A stretch of 35,192 nt of DNA, taken from an uncultured Lachnospiraceae bacterium. Its GTDB lineage: Bacteria; Bacillota; Clostridia; Lachnospirales; Lachnospiraceae. The DNA is taken from assembly GCA_910588405.1 (NCBI GenBank), contig CAJUPT010000034.1:1-35192 (forward strand), in the 5' to 3' direction. Positions 1 to 7,629 of the stretch are shown here, in pieces; positions within the stretch are counted from its first letter, which is position 1; each line of letters begins with the position of its first letter. The position numbers and the translations under genes were made by a program. The notes beneath the pieces were generated by a model, which was not told the origin of the DNA, ran no database searches, and worked only from the letters and a program-made list of their open reading frames with translations.

Positions 1-21
1 ATCCAGCTTTTGTAAGCCGTT

Positions 22-255
22 TCAGGATGTTCCAGATTCCAGGTCAGGTTGCGGGTCATGCTCATGGTCATGGTCATGATGGTGGTCGTGGGTATGGCCG
101 TCGCAGCCCCCGTGGGCATGTTCGTGGATGTAGGTTTCCTCCTCATAACGGGCATGCTCATGATTATGGCTGGCGCCCAATTCATGGCAGTGCGTCTCAG
201 TGTGGTCGTGGTGGTCGTGATGCTCATGACAGCAATTGTTTGTTTCTTCCTGCAT
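22..255 (-). CDS. His-rich metal-binding small protein
   Basis: A 77-residue protein dominated by histidine, aspartate, glutamate and cysteine: it opens MQEETNNCCHEHHDHHDH and has a second His/Asp cluster near residues 55-66. No signal peptide or membrane segment is visible, so it should be cytosolic. Such low-complexity His stretches bind Ni, Co or Zn, as in the His-rich tails of HypB and some metallochaperones. A clear AAAGGAG lies six to seven bases before the ATG at 255, which supports a real gene despite the biased composition. It diverges from the LysR gene at 296, so that regulator may control it. A metal storage or sequestering role beside a nickel/cobalt-type importer is inference; it could also be the remnant of a larger metallochaperone. 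Confidence 0.7.
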   Translation of the reverse strand: MQEETNNCCHEHHDHHDHTETHCHELGASHNHEHARYEEETYIHEHAHGGCDGHTHDHHHDHDHEHDPQPDLESGTS

Positions 256-295
256 CTTTTTCTCCTTTCCGCTCTTTTACAAGCTTTACACAGCC

Positions 296-1192
296 ATGAA
301 TACCGAATCCCTGAAAACTTTTTTAATCGTAGCGGATACCAAAAATTTTAGAAAAGCTTCGCAGCAGCTGCACATCACGCAATCCACCGTAAGCTCCCGC
401 ATCCAGGAACTGGAAAACCATCTGGGACAAAAACTGTTTGAGCGGGCAAGCAAAGGCCTTTCTCTGACTCCCGCCGGATACAAGCTGGTTCCCTATGCCG
501 AAAACATGGTAAATCTGGAACGGACCATGCTGGACAATATCAGCCGGAGCAACACGCGGATGCGGTTCCTGAACATAGGCATCAGCGACAGCATTTATTA
601 TGCCTATATGCGCCGCCTGGTTCCGGATTTTTTAAAAGCCCATCCGGAAATTTCCCTGAACTTCACCAGCAAAAGTTCCCCTGACATGATGAATTACCTG
701 CAGGATAACCAAGTTGACATATGCATTTCCTTTCTCCCTAATTATGACAAATCTTATGAAACCCTTACACTGGCCGAAGACGAAATTATTCTGGCCACCG
801 GCAGACATAACACTGAATATGTCAACGGGATTTCAAAAGAAGCCTTGGGTAGGATACCTGTTTACGCCTCGCTGTTTTTTCATGTAAACCGTGACATGAA
901 ACAGTGGTACGCCAGCACCTTTCCGGCCAATTTCCATTACCGTATCCAGACCGATGTGATCTGGAACCTGATTTATTTTCTGAAAAACGGCGACGGATAC
1001 GCTCTGCTTCCCAGAACCTTTATCCTGGACGAACTGGAAAACGGCTCGCTGATTTCCATCCCCATGGATTTTGACCGTCCTCCGCACTTATATATGTATG
1101 CCTGTTTAAAAAAACAGCTTTTACAGGAACATAAGGTGCAGTGTTTTTTAGATGAGGTCATTAAAAAAATACAAAAACGGAATTCTTTTTAA
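296..1192 (+). CDS. LysR-family transcriptional regulator
   Basis: A full-length LysR protein of 298 residues. The N-terminal winged helix-turn-helix is plain (FRKASQQLHITQSTVSSRIQ near residues 19-38, then the LGQKLFER wing), followed by the periplasmic-binding-protein-like effector domain. I take the ATG at 296 because the family normally starts with a short M-x-x-x-x-LKTFL segment; the longer open frame back to 236 uses TTG and adds residues not seen in the family. No strong ribosome binding site is seen before 296. It is divergent from the His-rich gene, a typical LysR layout with a shared operator in the 40-base gap. The effector is unknown; metal or cofactor status is a guess from context. 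Confidence 0.9.
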   Translation: MNTESLKTFLIVADTKNFRKASQQLHITQSTVSSRIQELENHLGQKLFERASKGLSLTPAGYKLVPYAENMVNLERTMLDNISRSNTRMRFLNIGISDSIYYAYMRRLVPDFLKAHPEISLNFTSKSSPDMMNYLQDNQVDICISFLPNYDKSYETLTLAEDEIILATGRHNTEYVNGISKEALGRIPVYASLFFHVNRDMKQWYASTFPANFHYRIQTDVIWNLIYFLKNGDGYALLPRTFILDELENGSLISIPMDFDRPPHLYMYACLKKQLLQEHKVQCFLDEVIKKIQKRNSF

Positions 1193-1209
1193 TGCGGAAA
1201 GGAAATGAC

Positions 1210-1674
1210 ATGCTTTTTGAATTTGGGCCATACAAAGCTGATATCGACGTTTACAAAACAAAACTCTTTTATGAAAAACACGGGCTGGCCGCCGGAGGGT
1301 GCGACTGTGACGGCTGCAGGAACTTCGCCAGAGCAGCCGAGACACTTCCCCAGCCGGTACGCTCTTTCTTTGCGCAGCTTGGGATTGATATCAGGAAACC
1401 CTGCGAATGCTATGTGCATTACACAAATGAGGACGGAACGCTGCTTTACGGCGGTTTTTACCATGTCTGCGGAACACTGCCGAACAAAGAGGGCAAAAAG
1501 CGTGAATCTATCTGCCAGGAGGAATATTTTAATGTTTCCCCGGATTTTGGGATATGTTTTACGGACTCAGTTTGCCTGTTGGAAGAAAACTTCCCGGCGC
1601 CGGTGATACAGCTTGAGATTTCCGCAAACCTTCCCTGGGTGCTTCAGGAGGAAAATTCTTACCAGACCATATAA
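1210..1674 (+). CDS. Conserved hypothetical Cys-rich protein
   Basis: A 154-residue soluble protein that I cannot assign to a named family. It has a cysteine cluster (GGCDCDGC near residues 29-36, then KPCEC near 65-69) that could bind a metal or an Fe-S centre, plus further single cysteines. The frame is open from an ATG at 1192 that overlaps the LysR stop, but AAAGGA sits six bases before the ATG at 1210, so I prefer 1210. It follows the LysR gene directly and may be co-transcribed. A 164-base piece of this gene, about 95 percent identical, is found again at 10043-10206, also next to the 3' end of an ABC importer operon. That points to a past duplication in the locus. Confidence 0.7.
   Translation: MLFEFGPYKADIDVYKTKLFYEKHGLAAGGCDCDGCRNFARAAETLPQPVRSFFAQLGIDIRKPCECYVHYTNEDGTLLYGGFYHVCGTLPNKEGKKRESICQEEYFNVSPDFGICFTDSVCLLEENFPAPVIQLEISANLPWVLQEENSYQTI
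1416..1579 (+). repeat. Direct repeat, copy within intact gene
   Basis: This stretch of the Cys-rich gene matches 10043-10206 with about eight differences over 164 bases by eye, in the same orientation. The protein frame is kept in both copies. Confidence 0.85.
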
Positions 1675-1679
1675 TCCAA

Positions 1680-1811
1680 AGGTTTAGAAAATGGCAAACC
1701 CGCCAGCCTGCCATTTTCTGAAAAAGAGAGCAAAATTTTAATAAAACTGAGGAGATCCGGAGAATTTCCTTAAGATCAGCAGACTGTACCCTATGCACCA
1801 CAGGTCATATC
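1680..1811. repeat. Dispersed repeat, shortened copy
   Basis: Three blocks here recur in the same order at 14955-15232: a hairpin around AATGGCA..TGCCATT followed by GAAAAAGAG; the block TCCGGAGAATTTCCT; and the block GATCAG-AGACTGTACCC ending AGGTCATAT. Relative to the other copy two internal pieces of about 90 and 50 bases are missing. The copy lies between the convergent ends of the Cys-rich gene and the nickel/peptide-type importer operon. It has no open frame of note. Nature unknown. Confidence 0.7.
1686..1719. terminator. Bidirectional terminator hairpin
   Basis: An 11-bp perfect stem (AGAAAATGGCA with TGCCATTTTCT) around a 12-base loop between convergent genes. The A/T-rich stem base gives a short U-run in either direction. 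It forms part of the repeated element shared with 14955-15232. Confidence 0.6.
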
Positions 1812-2760
1812 AAGCCATATGACAAGCTACAAAATGGCTTTTTTCCACCTCACACAGCTGTGGTTTTTCTTCCATACATTTTTCTTCGCAAACAGGACAT
1901 CTACCTCCAAATACGCACCCCTTTGGCACTTCCAGAGGGCTTGGCGGATCTCCTCGTAAAAGCGGCAATTCTTTCTCCTGATCACAGTAGACATCGAGCA
2001 CCGCGCCAAGAAGCGCCTTCGTATAAGGATGAACCGCATCCCTCTCTAATGTTTCACTGTTCAGAATTTCCACCACCTGTCCCAAATACATCACAGCGAT
2101 CCGCTGGCTGACACTTCGAACCAACGCCAGGTCATGGCCGATAAACAGGCAGGCGATTTCCCGTTCCTCCTGCAGCTTCACCAGCAAACGGGCAACCTGA
2201 TCCTGAACGGATACGTCAAGAGCTCCTGTCGCTTCGTCACATACGAGAAGATCAGGCATAATGGAAAGAGCCCTGGCAATCGCCACCCTTTGCAGCTGGC
2301 CGCCTGAAAGCTCATGGGGATACCTGCCCATAAATTCTGCCGGAAGCCCAATCATGTCCAAAAGCCCGACTGCCTCCTTTGCCGCTTCCTTCCTGGATAT
2401 TCTGTCATAATTCATCCTTGGTTCCATCAGATACGCGCCGACCTTCATCCTGGGGCTGAAAGAACTGGCTGGCTCCTGAAACACAACCTGAACTCTCCGG
2501 TGAAAAGCCCGCCGCTCCCGTCTTTTTAAAGACCAATAATCCGCACCATTCACCAACACCTGTCCTGAGGTGGGCCGGAGCGCTCCTATAATCATGCGAA
2601 TCAACGTGCTTTTTCCACAGCCGCTCTCACCAACGATCCCCAGGCATTCTCCCTTTTTCAAAGACAGGCTTACATTGGAAACCGCCGCAAGTTTCCTCTT
2701 TCCCACATAAAATGTTTTGTGCAGATGTGAAATTTCCACCAGCGATTTTTCACCTTGCAT
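1810..2760 (-). CDS. Nickel/peptide-type ABC importer, ATPase (F/E type)
   Basis: A 316-residue ATP-binding protein of the OppF/DppF/NikE group. It has Walker A GESGCGKST, Q-loop, the signature LSGGQLQR, Walker B LLVCDEATGALD, and the C-terminal oligopeptide-transporter extension with a cysteine cluster (GCVFGGRCPVCEEKC) typical of this group, some of which bind an Fe-S cluster. The start ATG at 2760 overlaps the end of the upstream ATPase gene by 11 bases, so the two are translationally coupled; a longer open frame upstream is only readthrough of that gene in another frame. It is the last gene of the five-gene operon led by cobalamin riboswitch 1. Nickel or cobalt is the likely cargo by context; peptides cannot be excluded. 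Confidence 0.9.
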   Translation of the reverse strand: MQGEKSLVEISHLHKTFYVGKRKLAAVSNVSLSLKKGECLGIVGESGCGKSTLIRMIIGALRPTSGQVLVNGADYWSLKRRERRAFHRRVQVVFQEPASSFSPRMKVGAYLMEPRMNYDRISRKEAAKEAVGLLDMIGLPAEFMGRYPHELSGGQLQRVAIARALSIMPDLLVCDEATGALDVSVQDQVARLLVKLQEEREIACLFIGHDLALVRSVSQRIAVMYLGQVVEILNSETLERDAVHPYTKALLGAVLDVYCDQEKELPLLRGDPPSPLEVPKGCVFGGRCPVCEEKCMEEKPQLCEVEKSHFVACHMA

Positions 2761-3547
2761 AACGCTCGCCCCCCAGCTTAGGCACTGCCTCCAAAAGCTT
2801 CTTTGTATAAGCCTCCTCCGGATGGAATATGATCTGGTCACGGGTTCCAAACTCTACCAGCCTTCCATGGTTCATCACTCCGATTTTATCAGATAAATAT
2901 GACGCCACCCCCATATTATGAGTAACCAGTACAATCGCGGTTCCGTATTGATCCCGCAGCTCTCTCATCTCCCGCGCTACCTGCGCCTGAATCGTCACAT
3001 CCAGAGCGCTGGTCGGCTCGTCCGCCAGCAGAAGCGCTGGCCTGGCAGTCATACTCATGGCAATGCCCACTCGCTGTTTCATGCCGCCGGAGAGCTGGAC
3101 AGGATAAGACCGAAGTACCCGTTTTGCATCGGCAAGATGCATGGCTTGAAGCATTTTTTCAGCCAGCTCATGGCAGCGACTTTTTGATGTTTGTCTTTCA
3201 TGGGCGCGGATCGATTCCCGGTACTGACTTTCAACCCGTTTGACAGGATCCAGCGTCTCTCCCGGATTCTGAAACACCATGGCGATGTGTTTTCCACGGA
3301 TTACCTGCAGTTCTGCTTCCGACATGGCAGTCAGTTCCCTGCCCTGAAAACATATTTTTCCATGAACAACCGTTCCTCCGGAAGGCAGCAGCCCCATAAT
3401 GGCCCGAAGCAGTGTAGACTTCCCGCTTCCACTTTCTCCCACGATACTGACAATCTCTCCCTGGTTCGCTTCCATAGAAACTCGCTCCACTGCCAGAGCC
3501 TGTGTTCCATAACTGATACTGCAGTCCTCAATACGCAAAACGTTCAT
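2750..3547 (-). CDS. Nickel/peptide-type ABC importer, ATPase (D type)
   Basis: A 265-residue ATPase of the OppD/DppD/NikD group, with Walker A GESGSGKST, signature LSGGMKQR, Walker B LLLADEPTSALD and the switch histidine in VTHNMG. It is shorter than typical OppD (about 330), lacking the long C-terminal extension, which is common among NikD-like members. It starts ten bases after the binding-protein gene stops and overlaps the next ATPase. Each importer of this class uses one D and one F ATPase as a heterodimer under the two permeases; this gene supplies the D subunit. Confidence 0.9.
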   Translation of the reverse strand: MNVLRIEDCSISYGTQALAVERVSMEANQGEIVSIVGESGSGKSTLLRAIMGLLPSGGTVVHGKICFQGRELTAMSEAELQVIRGKHIAMVFQNPGETLDPVKRVESQYRESIRAHERQTSKSRCHELAEKMLQAMHLADAKRVLRSYPVQLSGGMKQRVGIAMSMTARPALLLADEPTSALDVTIQAQVAREMRELRDQYGTAIVLVTHNMGVASYLSDKIGVMNHGRLVEFGTRDQIIFHPEEAYTKKLLEAVPKLGGERYAR

Positions 3548-3557
3548 GCCGTCATCC

Positions 3558-5168
3558 TTACTTTCCCGTCCCCCATTCGGGGCTTACCAGATAATAATCG
3601 ATGGGAAACATGGTAATATTGCTTACCTTATCCGTATTGACCAGCGTAATGTTATCATTGGCATACAGCCACAGATTCGGGCATTCGTCGGACAATATCT
3701 GCTGCGCCTCGACAAAAGCGGCCACCCGGCTCTCCTGGTCAAACGCTTCATCCAGCTTCTTCATAACACTGTCAAAAGCCTCGCTGGAATAATTCCCGTA
3801 ATTATCCACGCCGCCTGTCTGCCAGCGGGATGCCAGATAATACTGCCCATCTCCCGCGTTTACGGTCTGCCAGCCGCCAAAAATCACATCGAAGCTTCCT
3901 TCGGTTCTCTTGTCCTTAATATTTTCCAGCATTTCAATCTCCGTATGGACGCCCAGGGTCTCCCACATATCCTTCAATGCTTCCGAAACAGCCGGAGAGG
4001 AAGAACTGGAAAGGGAAATGGTAATCACAAGCTCCTCGCCGTCCTTTTCCACAAAGCCGTTCCCGTCACTGTCCTGATACCCCGCTTCCAAAAGAAGATC
4101 CGCAGCTTTATCTGCATCATAGGTCTGGCCTTCCACCTTTTCGGAATCGTAGCCCACCGTAGCGGGGAAGGGCGTTCCCAGGGGCTTAGCATAACCGTTA
4201 CCCGCAATTTTCGCAATCACTTCCCGGTCCGTGGCATAAGACAGAGCCTGCCGCAGATTCACATCGGAAAGCGGGTTTCCTTCCATGCAGTTGAAGGTTA
4301 TATCATCCTCCCTCGTCCCAGTAACCGTTACCAGGTCGATGTTCCCGGCGCCTTCAAGCTGACCCAACGTAGTATTATTCGCGCCCTGGGCAAGATCGAT
4401 ATCCCCTGCCAGAATCGCTTCCACCTTAGTATCGGATCCGATATTTAATGCTGTTATGGTCTTAATGGCAGGAACTGTTCCCCAATAGTTTTCATTGGCG
4501 GCCATCTCAATCTTTTCTTCAGACACATAATCGGTAATCATATAAGGCCCCGTGCATACAGGCTTGGACGCAGCTTCGCTCAAATCGGCAGTCGTATCGA
4601 TGATACAGTACATCGGTTCCGTCAAGTTCGCAATAAACGCGCTGAAGGGTTCCTCCGTCGTAAAAATCAGGTTTTCTCCGTCCACCTCAATCGAAGCCAC
4701 CTTTAAAGCGCCGCCCCTAGAGTTTAATTCAATGGACCGTTCCAAAGATGCCTTTGCAATTTCCGGCGTCAATTCCGTGCCGTTACTGAACTTAACTCCC
4801 TGGCGGATATGGACACGATAGGTTAAATCGTCGATCTGTTCCCACTGGTCAGAAAGCTGGCCTTCAAATTCCATGTTCTCGTTCACCGTAATCAGCGTCT
4901 CACCGACGCCGCAGCGGGTCAGGTTCCAGCCTCCCCAGCCTTCTGCCGGATCCAAGCCCTCAATATAAGTAAAAAGCGCCATATTAATATGGGAATCTTT
5001 GTCTATCGCCTCGCTTTCCTCTGTCTCATCCTTATTAGCCACGCCGGCCGTTTCCACTTTTGTTTCTTTTGTGTCCGCCCCTTTTGTTTCCTTATTATCA
5101 CTTCCACATGCGGTAAGGCTTATGGCCAATGCGCCACAGAGAAACATCGCAAACATTTTTCTTTTCAT
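3558..5168 (-). CDS. Nickel/peptide-type substrate-binding lipoprotein
   Basis: A 536-residue family-5 extracellular solute-binding protein (NikA/DppA/OppA fold). The N-terminus has a lysine start, hydrophobic stretch and lipobox LTAC (Cys near residue 21), so it is a membrane-anchored lipoprotein, followed by an acidic, lysine-rich linker. Conserved family blocks include GVKFSNGTELT, the LRQALSYATDRE segment, and a C-terminal lobe ending PIDYYLVSPEWG. GGGG-containing ribosome binding sequence precedes the ATG at 5168. It sits in the middle of the operon between the permeases and the ATPases, which is the common nik/dpp arrangement of parts though not the order of E. coli nik. Ligand (Ni, Co chelate, or peptide) is not readable from sequence. 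Confidence 0.9.
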   Translation of the reverse strand: MKRKMFAMFLCGALAISLTACGSDNKETKGADTKETKVETAGVANKDETEESEAIDKDSHINMALFTYIEGLDPAEGWGGWNLTRCGVGETLITVNENMEFEGQLSDQWEQIDDLTYRVHIRQGVKFSNGTELTPEIAKASLERSIELNSRGGALKVASIEVDGENLIFTTEEPFSAFIANLTEPMYCIIDTTADLSEAASKPVCTGPYMITDYVSEEKIEMAANENYWGTVPAIKTITALNIGSDTKVEAILAGDIDLAQGANNTTLGQLEGAGNIDLVTVTGTREDDITFNCMEGNPLSDVNLRQALSYATDREVIAKIAGNGYAKPLGTPFPATVGYDSEKVEGQTYDADKAADLLLEAGYQDSDGNGFVEKDGEELVITISLSSSSSPAVSEALKDMWETLGVHTEIEMLENIKDKRTEGSFDVIFGGWQTVNAGDGQYYLASRWQTGGVDNYGNYSSEAFDSVMKKLDEAFDQESRVAAFVEAQQILSDECPNLWLYANDNITLVNTDKVSNITMFPIDYYLVSPEWGTGK

Positions 5169-5293
5169 GTCTTACTTTTCCCCTTTCATAAATTCTCTAT
5201 CACATCAAGCTTTGCCGCCGGTCTTCCGCTGATTTCGCGCGCCTCCAATTTGTATCATCCGAAAAACGGCCGCAAGCGTTGACAGCCTGATTA

Positions 5294-6118
5294 TTAAAAA
5301 TGCGGATCCATAATATCGCGCAGACTGTCGCCCAGCAAATTGAAAATAATTACATTGATTAATATAACCACTCCAGGAAACAGCAAAAGCCAAGGAGCCT
5401 CTGACATATAATTTCTTCCTTCGCTGAGCATAAAGCCCCATTCCGGCGTGGGCGGCTTTGACCCCAGCCCCAGCAGGGAAAGTCCTGCGACTGTCAAAAG
5501 CTTGTTCCCGATATCCTGCGCCATCAAAACAAGAAGAGACGGAACCACATTCGGCATAATGTACCTCCAAATCACTTTGAAAAAGGAGGCTCCGCCCAGC
5601 TTGGCCTGAATAATGTAATTCTCATTTTTAATAGACAAAACCAAAGAACGACTGGCCCTGGCATATTTTGTCCAGCCTGTAAAACACATGGCAATCACCA
5701 GATTCTGTATGCCAGTACCCATGACCGCCACCATAGCCAGTGTAAAAATGTTTCCCGGAAACGCAATCAGCACATCTACAAGGCGCATGATCACTTCGTC
5801 TGCGATGCCCCCCGCCTGGCCGCTTATAATCCCGATAAAAATGCCAAAAACAGAAACAATTCCCGTCACCAGATAGGCAATCAGCAGCGATGTCCGCCCT
5901 CCGTAAAGAATCCTGGAAAACAGATCCCTGCCCAGTTGATCCGTGCCGCACACATGCACTGCCGACGGCGCCGCAAGCAGGCTGCCGTAATCCGTCTTTA
6001 ACGGATCATAGGGTGCAAAATACCCGGCGCAGACAGAAAACAGAGTAAACAAAACAGCGCAGGCCAGGCAAAAATAAAAGCTGGTATAGCGGCTTTTCCT
6101 TCTCGTTTTTGTCTTCAT
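5294..6118 (-). CDS. Nickel/peptide-type ABC permease (C type)
   Basis: A 274-residue inner-membrane permease of the DppC/NikC group. It has the N-terminal cytosolic tail and first span, the HVCGTDQLGRDLFSR motif that marks C-type subunits, about five to six spans, and the EAA coupling region (AKLGGASFFKVIWRYIMPN). The ATG at 6118 overlaps the stop of the B-type permease as ATGA, so the two are coupled; the upstream extension of the open frame lies inside that gene. A 125-base gap follows before the binding protein gene. Confidence 0.9.
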   Translation of the reverse strand: MKTKTRRKSRYTSFYFCLACAVLFTLFSVCAGYFAPYDPLKTDYGSLLAAPSAVHVCGTDQLGRDLFSRILYGGRTSLLIAYLVTGIVSVFGIFIGIISGQAGGIADEVIMRLVDVLIAFPGNIFTLAMVAVMGTGIQNLVIAMCFTGWTKYARASRSLVLSIKNENYIIQAKLGGASFFKVIWRYIMPNVVPSLLVLMAQDIGNKLLTVAGLSLLGLGSKPPTPEWGFMLSEGRNYMSEAPWLLLFPGVVILINVIIFNLLGDSLRDIMDPHF

Positions 6119-7056
6119 TCTTCCATTCCTCCCAACCGAATCCTGGGATCCAGATACCGGTAAAGAATATCCACAAGCAGATTGACGCATACGTAGATCA
6201 CGCCCATCCACATGACATAGCCCTGAATCAGCTGATAATCCCGGTTAGTAATTGCGTTTACGGCAGCACTTCCGATCCCATTCCAGCTGAAAATCGTCTC
6301 CACGATCATGGTACCGCCCAGCAAACCGCCGAAGGACATTCCCAGCAGCGTTACAATCGTTAATAGGGAGTTGGGCAGGACATGGTACAAAATGATCCGC
6401 TTTTTGGAAACGCCTCTGGAAATTCCTCCTATAATATAGGGCTGATTCATTTCTTCCAGCATCGACGTGCGAATCCGACGGATATAAGAAGCAGCCATGC
6501 CCAAAGCCAGTGTGACGGCAGGCATGATCAGATGTCTGGGACTCTCCGAGCCTCCCACCGGAAGCAGATGCAGTTTGACAGAAAACAGATAGATCAGCAC
6601 CAACGCAATCCAAAAACTGGGCAGAGCCTCCCCGATAAAAGCCAGAAACCGGATCACATAATCCGCAGTTTTATTATGGTAAACTGCCGAAAGGATTCCC
6701 AAGGGCAAAGCAATCAGCAGCATCAGCACAAAGGATACGCAAGCTAACCTGACCGTATTGGGAAGCTTTCTGGCGAGAATCAGGGACACAGGCTGTCCAT
6801 ATTTCACCGACTGCCCAAAATCGCCATGGAGTATTCCTGCGAGCCAGTTTTTATACTGCGACGGCAACGGCTGGTCCAGACCATATTCCGCCTTAATTCT
6901 GGCAATCGCTTCCGGATCTGACCCGGCTCCCATACTTTCCATCAATTGCTGTGCCGGGTCTGAGGGCAGAACGCTGGTAAGACAGAATGTTAATACTGAC
7001 AAGCCTAATAATATAATCAAAAGCGCCAGCATCCGCTTTGCAATATATTTCCCCAT
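6115..7056 (-). CDS. Nickel/peptide-type ABC permease (B type)
   Basis: A 313-residue permease of the DppB/NikB group: N-terminal MGKYIAKRMLALLIILLGL span, the LPSDPAQQLM segment, periplasmic loop with YGLDQPLPSQYKNWLAG, and the EAA region near ISRGVSKKRIILYHVLPN. It is the first gene after cobalamin riboswitch 1, with a GAGGTG ribosome binding site before the ATG at 7056. The riboswitch makes B12 status the likely control: the operon should be shut down when corrinoid is plentiful, which fits a cobalt or corrinoid-precursor uptake role better than general peptide uptake. That last step is inference. Confidence 0.9.
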   Translation of the reverse strand: MGKYIAKRMLALLIILLGLSVLTFCLTSVLPSDPAQQLMESMGAGSDPEAIARIKAEYGLDQPLPSQYKNWLAGILHGDFGQSVKYGQPVSLILARKLPNTVRLACVSFVLMLLIALPLGILSAVYHNKTADYVIRFLAFIGEALPSFWIALVLIYLFSVKLHLLPVGGSESPRHLIMPAVTLALGMAASYIRRIRTSMLEEMNQPYIIGGISRGVSKKRIILYHVLPNSLLTIVTLLGMSFGGLLGGTMIVETIFSWNGIGSAAVNAITNRDYQLIQGYVMWMGVIYVCVNLLVDILYRYLDPRIRLGGMEE

Positions 7057-7120
7057 TTGCCCACCTCATCTAAAAACATATACACAAATGCACCATTAGT
7101 TCATTTTCCTGGATATTACG

Positions 7121-7175
7121 AAATTAAAACAGAGCCGCCACCTCGGCTGGCATCAGCCGGGCGGCAGCCCTGTTC
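7121..7175 (-). terminator. Riboswitch 1 expression-platform terminator
   Basis: On the minus strand, a long GC-rich stem (ACAGGGCTGCCGCC pairing imperfectly with GGTGGCGGCTCTGT, around an inner GGCTGATGCCAGCC hairpin) is followed by TTTTAATTT. It lies between the riboswitch 1 aptamer and the first permease gene and is probably the regulated terminator. Confidence 0.65.
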
Positions 7176-7288
7176 AAATATGATTCATCCTTCTGACAAC
7201 CTGATTCCGCCGGAAAACAGCTTCCGGCTATGTCGTCTTTTCCGAATCTTCCGGCTGTGGCCCGCAGCTTGCTGAAGATACATTCAAA

Positions 7289-7445
7289 GCAGGTCTTCTG
7301 ACTTGAGCGTCCACGCCTTATTCCCCTTCCCGGTCTCCCAGTGGCATAATGAAATCGGCTCGGCTGTCACAGCAACGGCATTGTACGGGATTCGCACCCG
7401 TTTCCCTTTTCATGATCTCCCAAAGGAAATCACACTTTGAATTTA
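7289..7445 (-). ncRNA. Cobalamin riboswitch 1
   Basis: The B12 box is present on the minus strand as AGTCAGAAGACCTGC (7289-7303 area), with GCCACTG (7339-7345), GGGAAGG, the GGTG.GAATCCCG-type core and the CTGTGA-type core upstream. These are the conserved parts of the classic adenosylcobalamin aptamer. It is preceded by a consensus promoter and followed by a terminator hairpin and the importer operon. Confidence 0.93.
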
Positions 7446-7452
7446 TATTTAT

Positions 7453-7472
7453 TTTGTACCATTCGGTACAAA
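7453..7472. promoter_or_regulatory. Palindromic operator candidate
   Basis: TTTGTACCATTCGGTACAAA is an 8-bp inverted repeat with a 4-base centre, placed at the likely transcription start of the riboswitch 1 transcript. It has the shape of a dimeric repressor site. Candidate partners are the MarR-like half of the neighbouring fusion protein or another regulator. Confidence 0.5.
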
Positions 7473-7475
7473 TTT

Positions 7476-7504
7476 AATTTAACACAAACCAGTCTGTTTG
7501 TCAA
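7476..7504 (-). promoter_or_regulatory. Promoter of riboswitch 1 operon
   Basis: Minus-strand TTGACA (7499-7504), a 17-base spacer and TAAATT (7476-7481) form a strong sigma-A promoter reading into riboswitch 1. Confidence 0.8.
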
Positions 7505-7517
7505 CTATTTCTGTCTC

Positions 7518-7536
7518 AAATGATAATGATAATGGA
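7518..7536. promoter_or_regulatory. Fur/metal-box-like hexamer repeats
   Basis: The stretch AATGATAATGATAATGG contains consecutive GATAAT hexamers as found in Fur-type boxes. It lies between the divergent riboswitch 1 promoter and the methyltransferase gene. It is only half of a classic inverted Fur box, so this is tentative. Confidence 0.35.
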
Positions 7537-7629
7537 AAGCAAAAATGCACTAAATAATAATGGTTGCTTTTTCCAAACAGATTATGATATCATTTTCTGA
7601 AAGAGGGATACAAAAGGAAAGAGGGTAAT

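Noticed and set aside
236..295. Upstream TTG start for the first LysR gene
   Set aside because: It adds 20 residues not normal for the family and would overlap the start of the divergent His-rich gene.
49..351. Plus-strand frames opposite the His-rich gene
   Set aside because: They arise from the complement of His codons (ATG/GTG runs giving Met/Val) and have no ribosome binding site.
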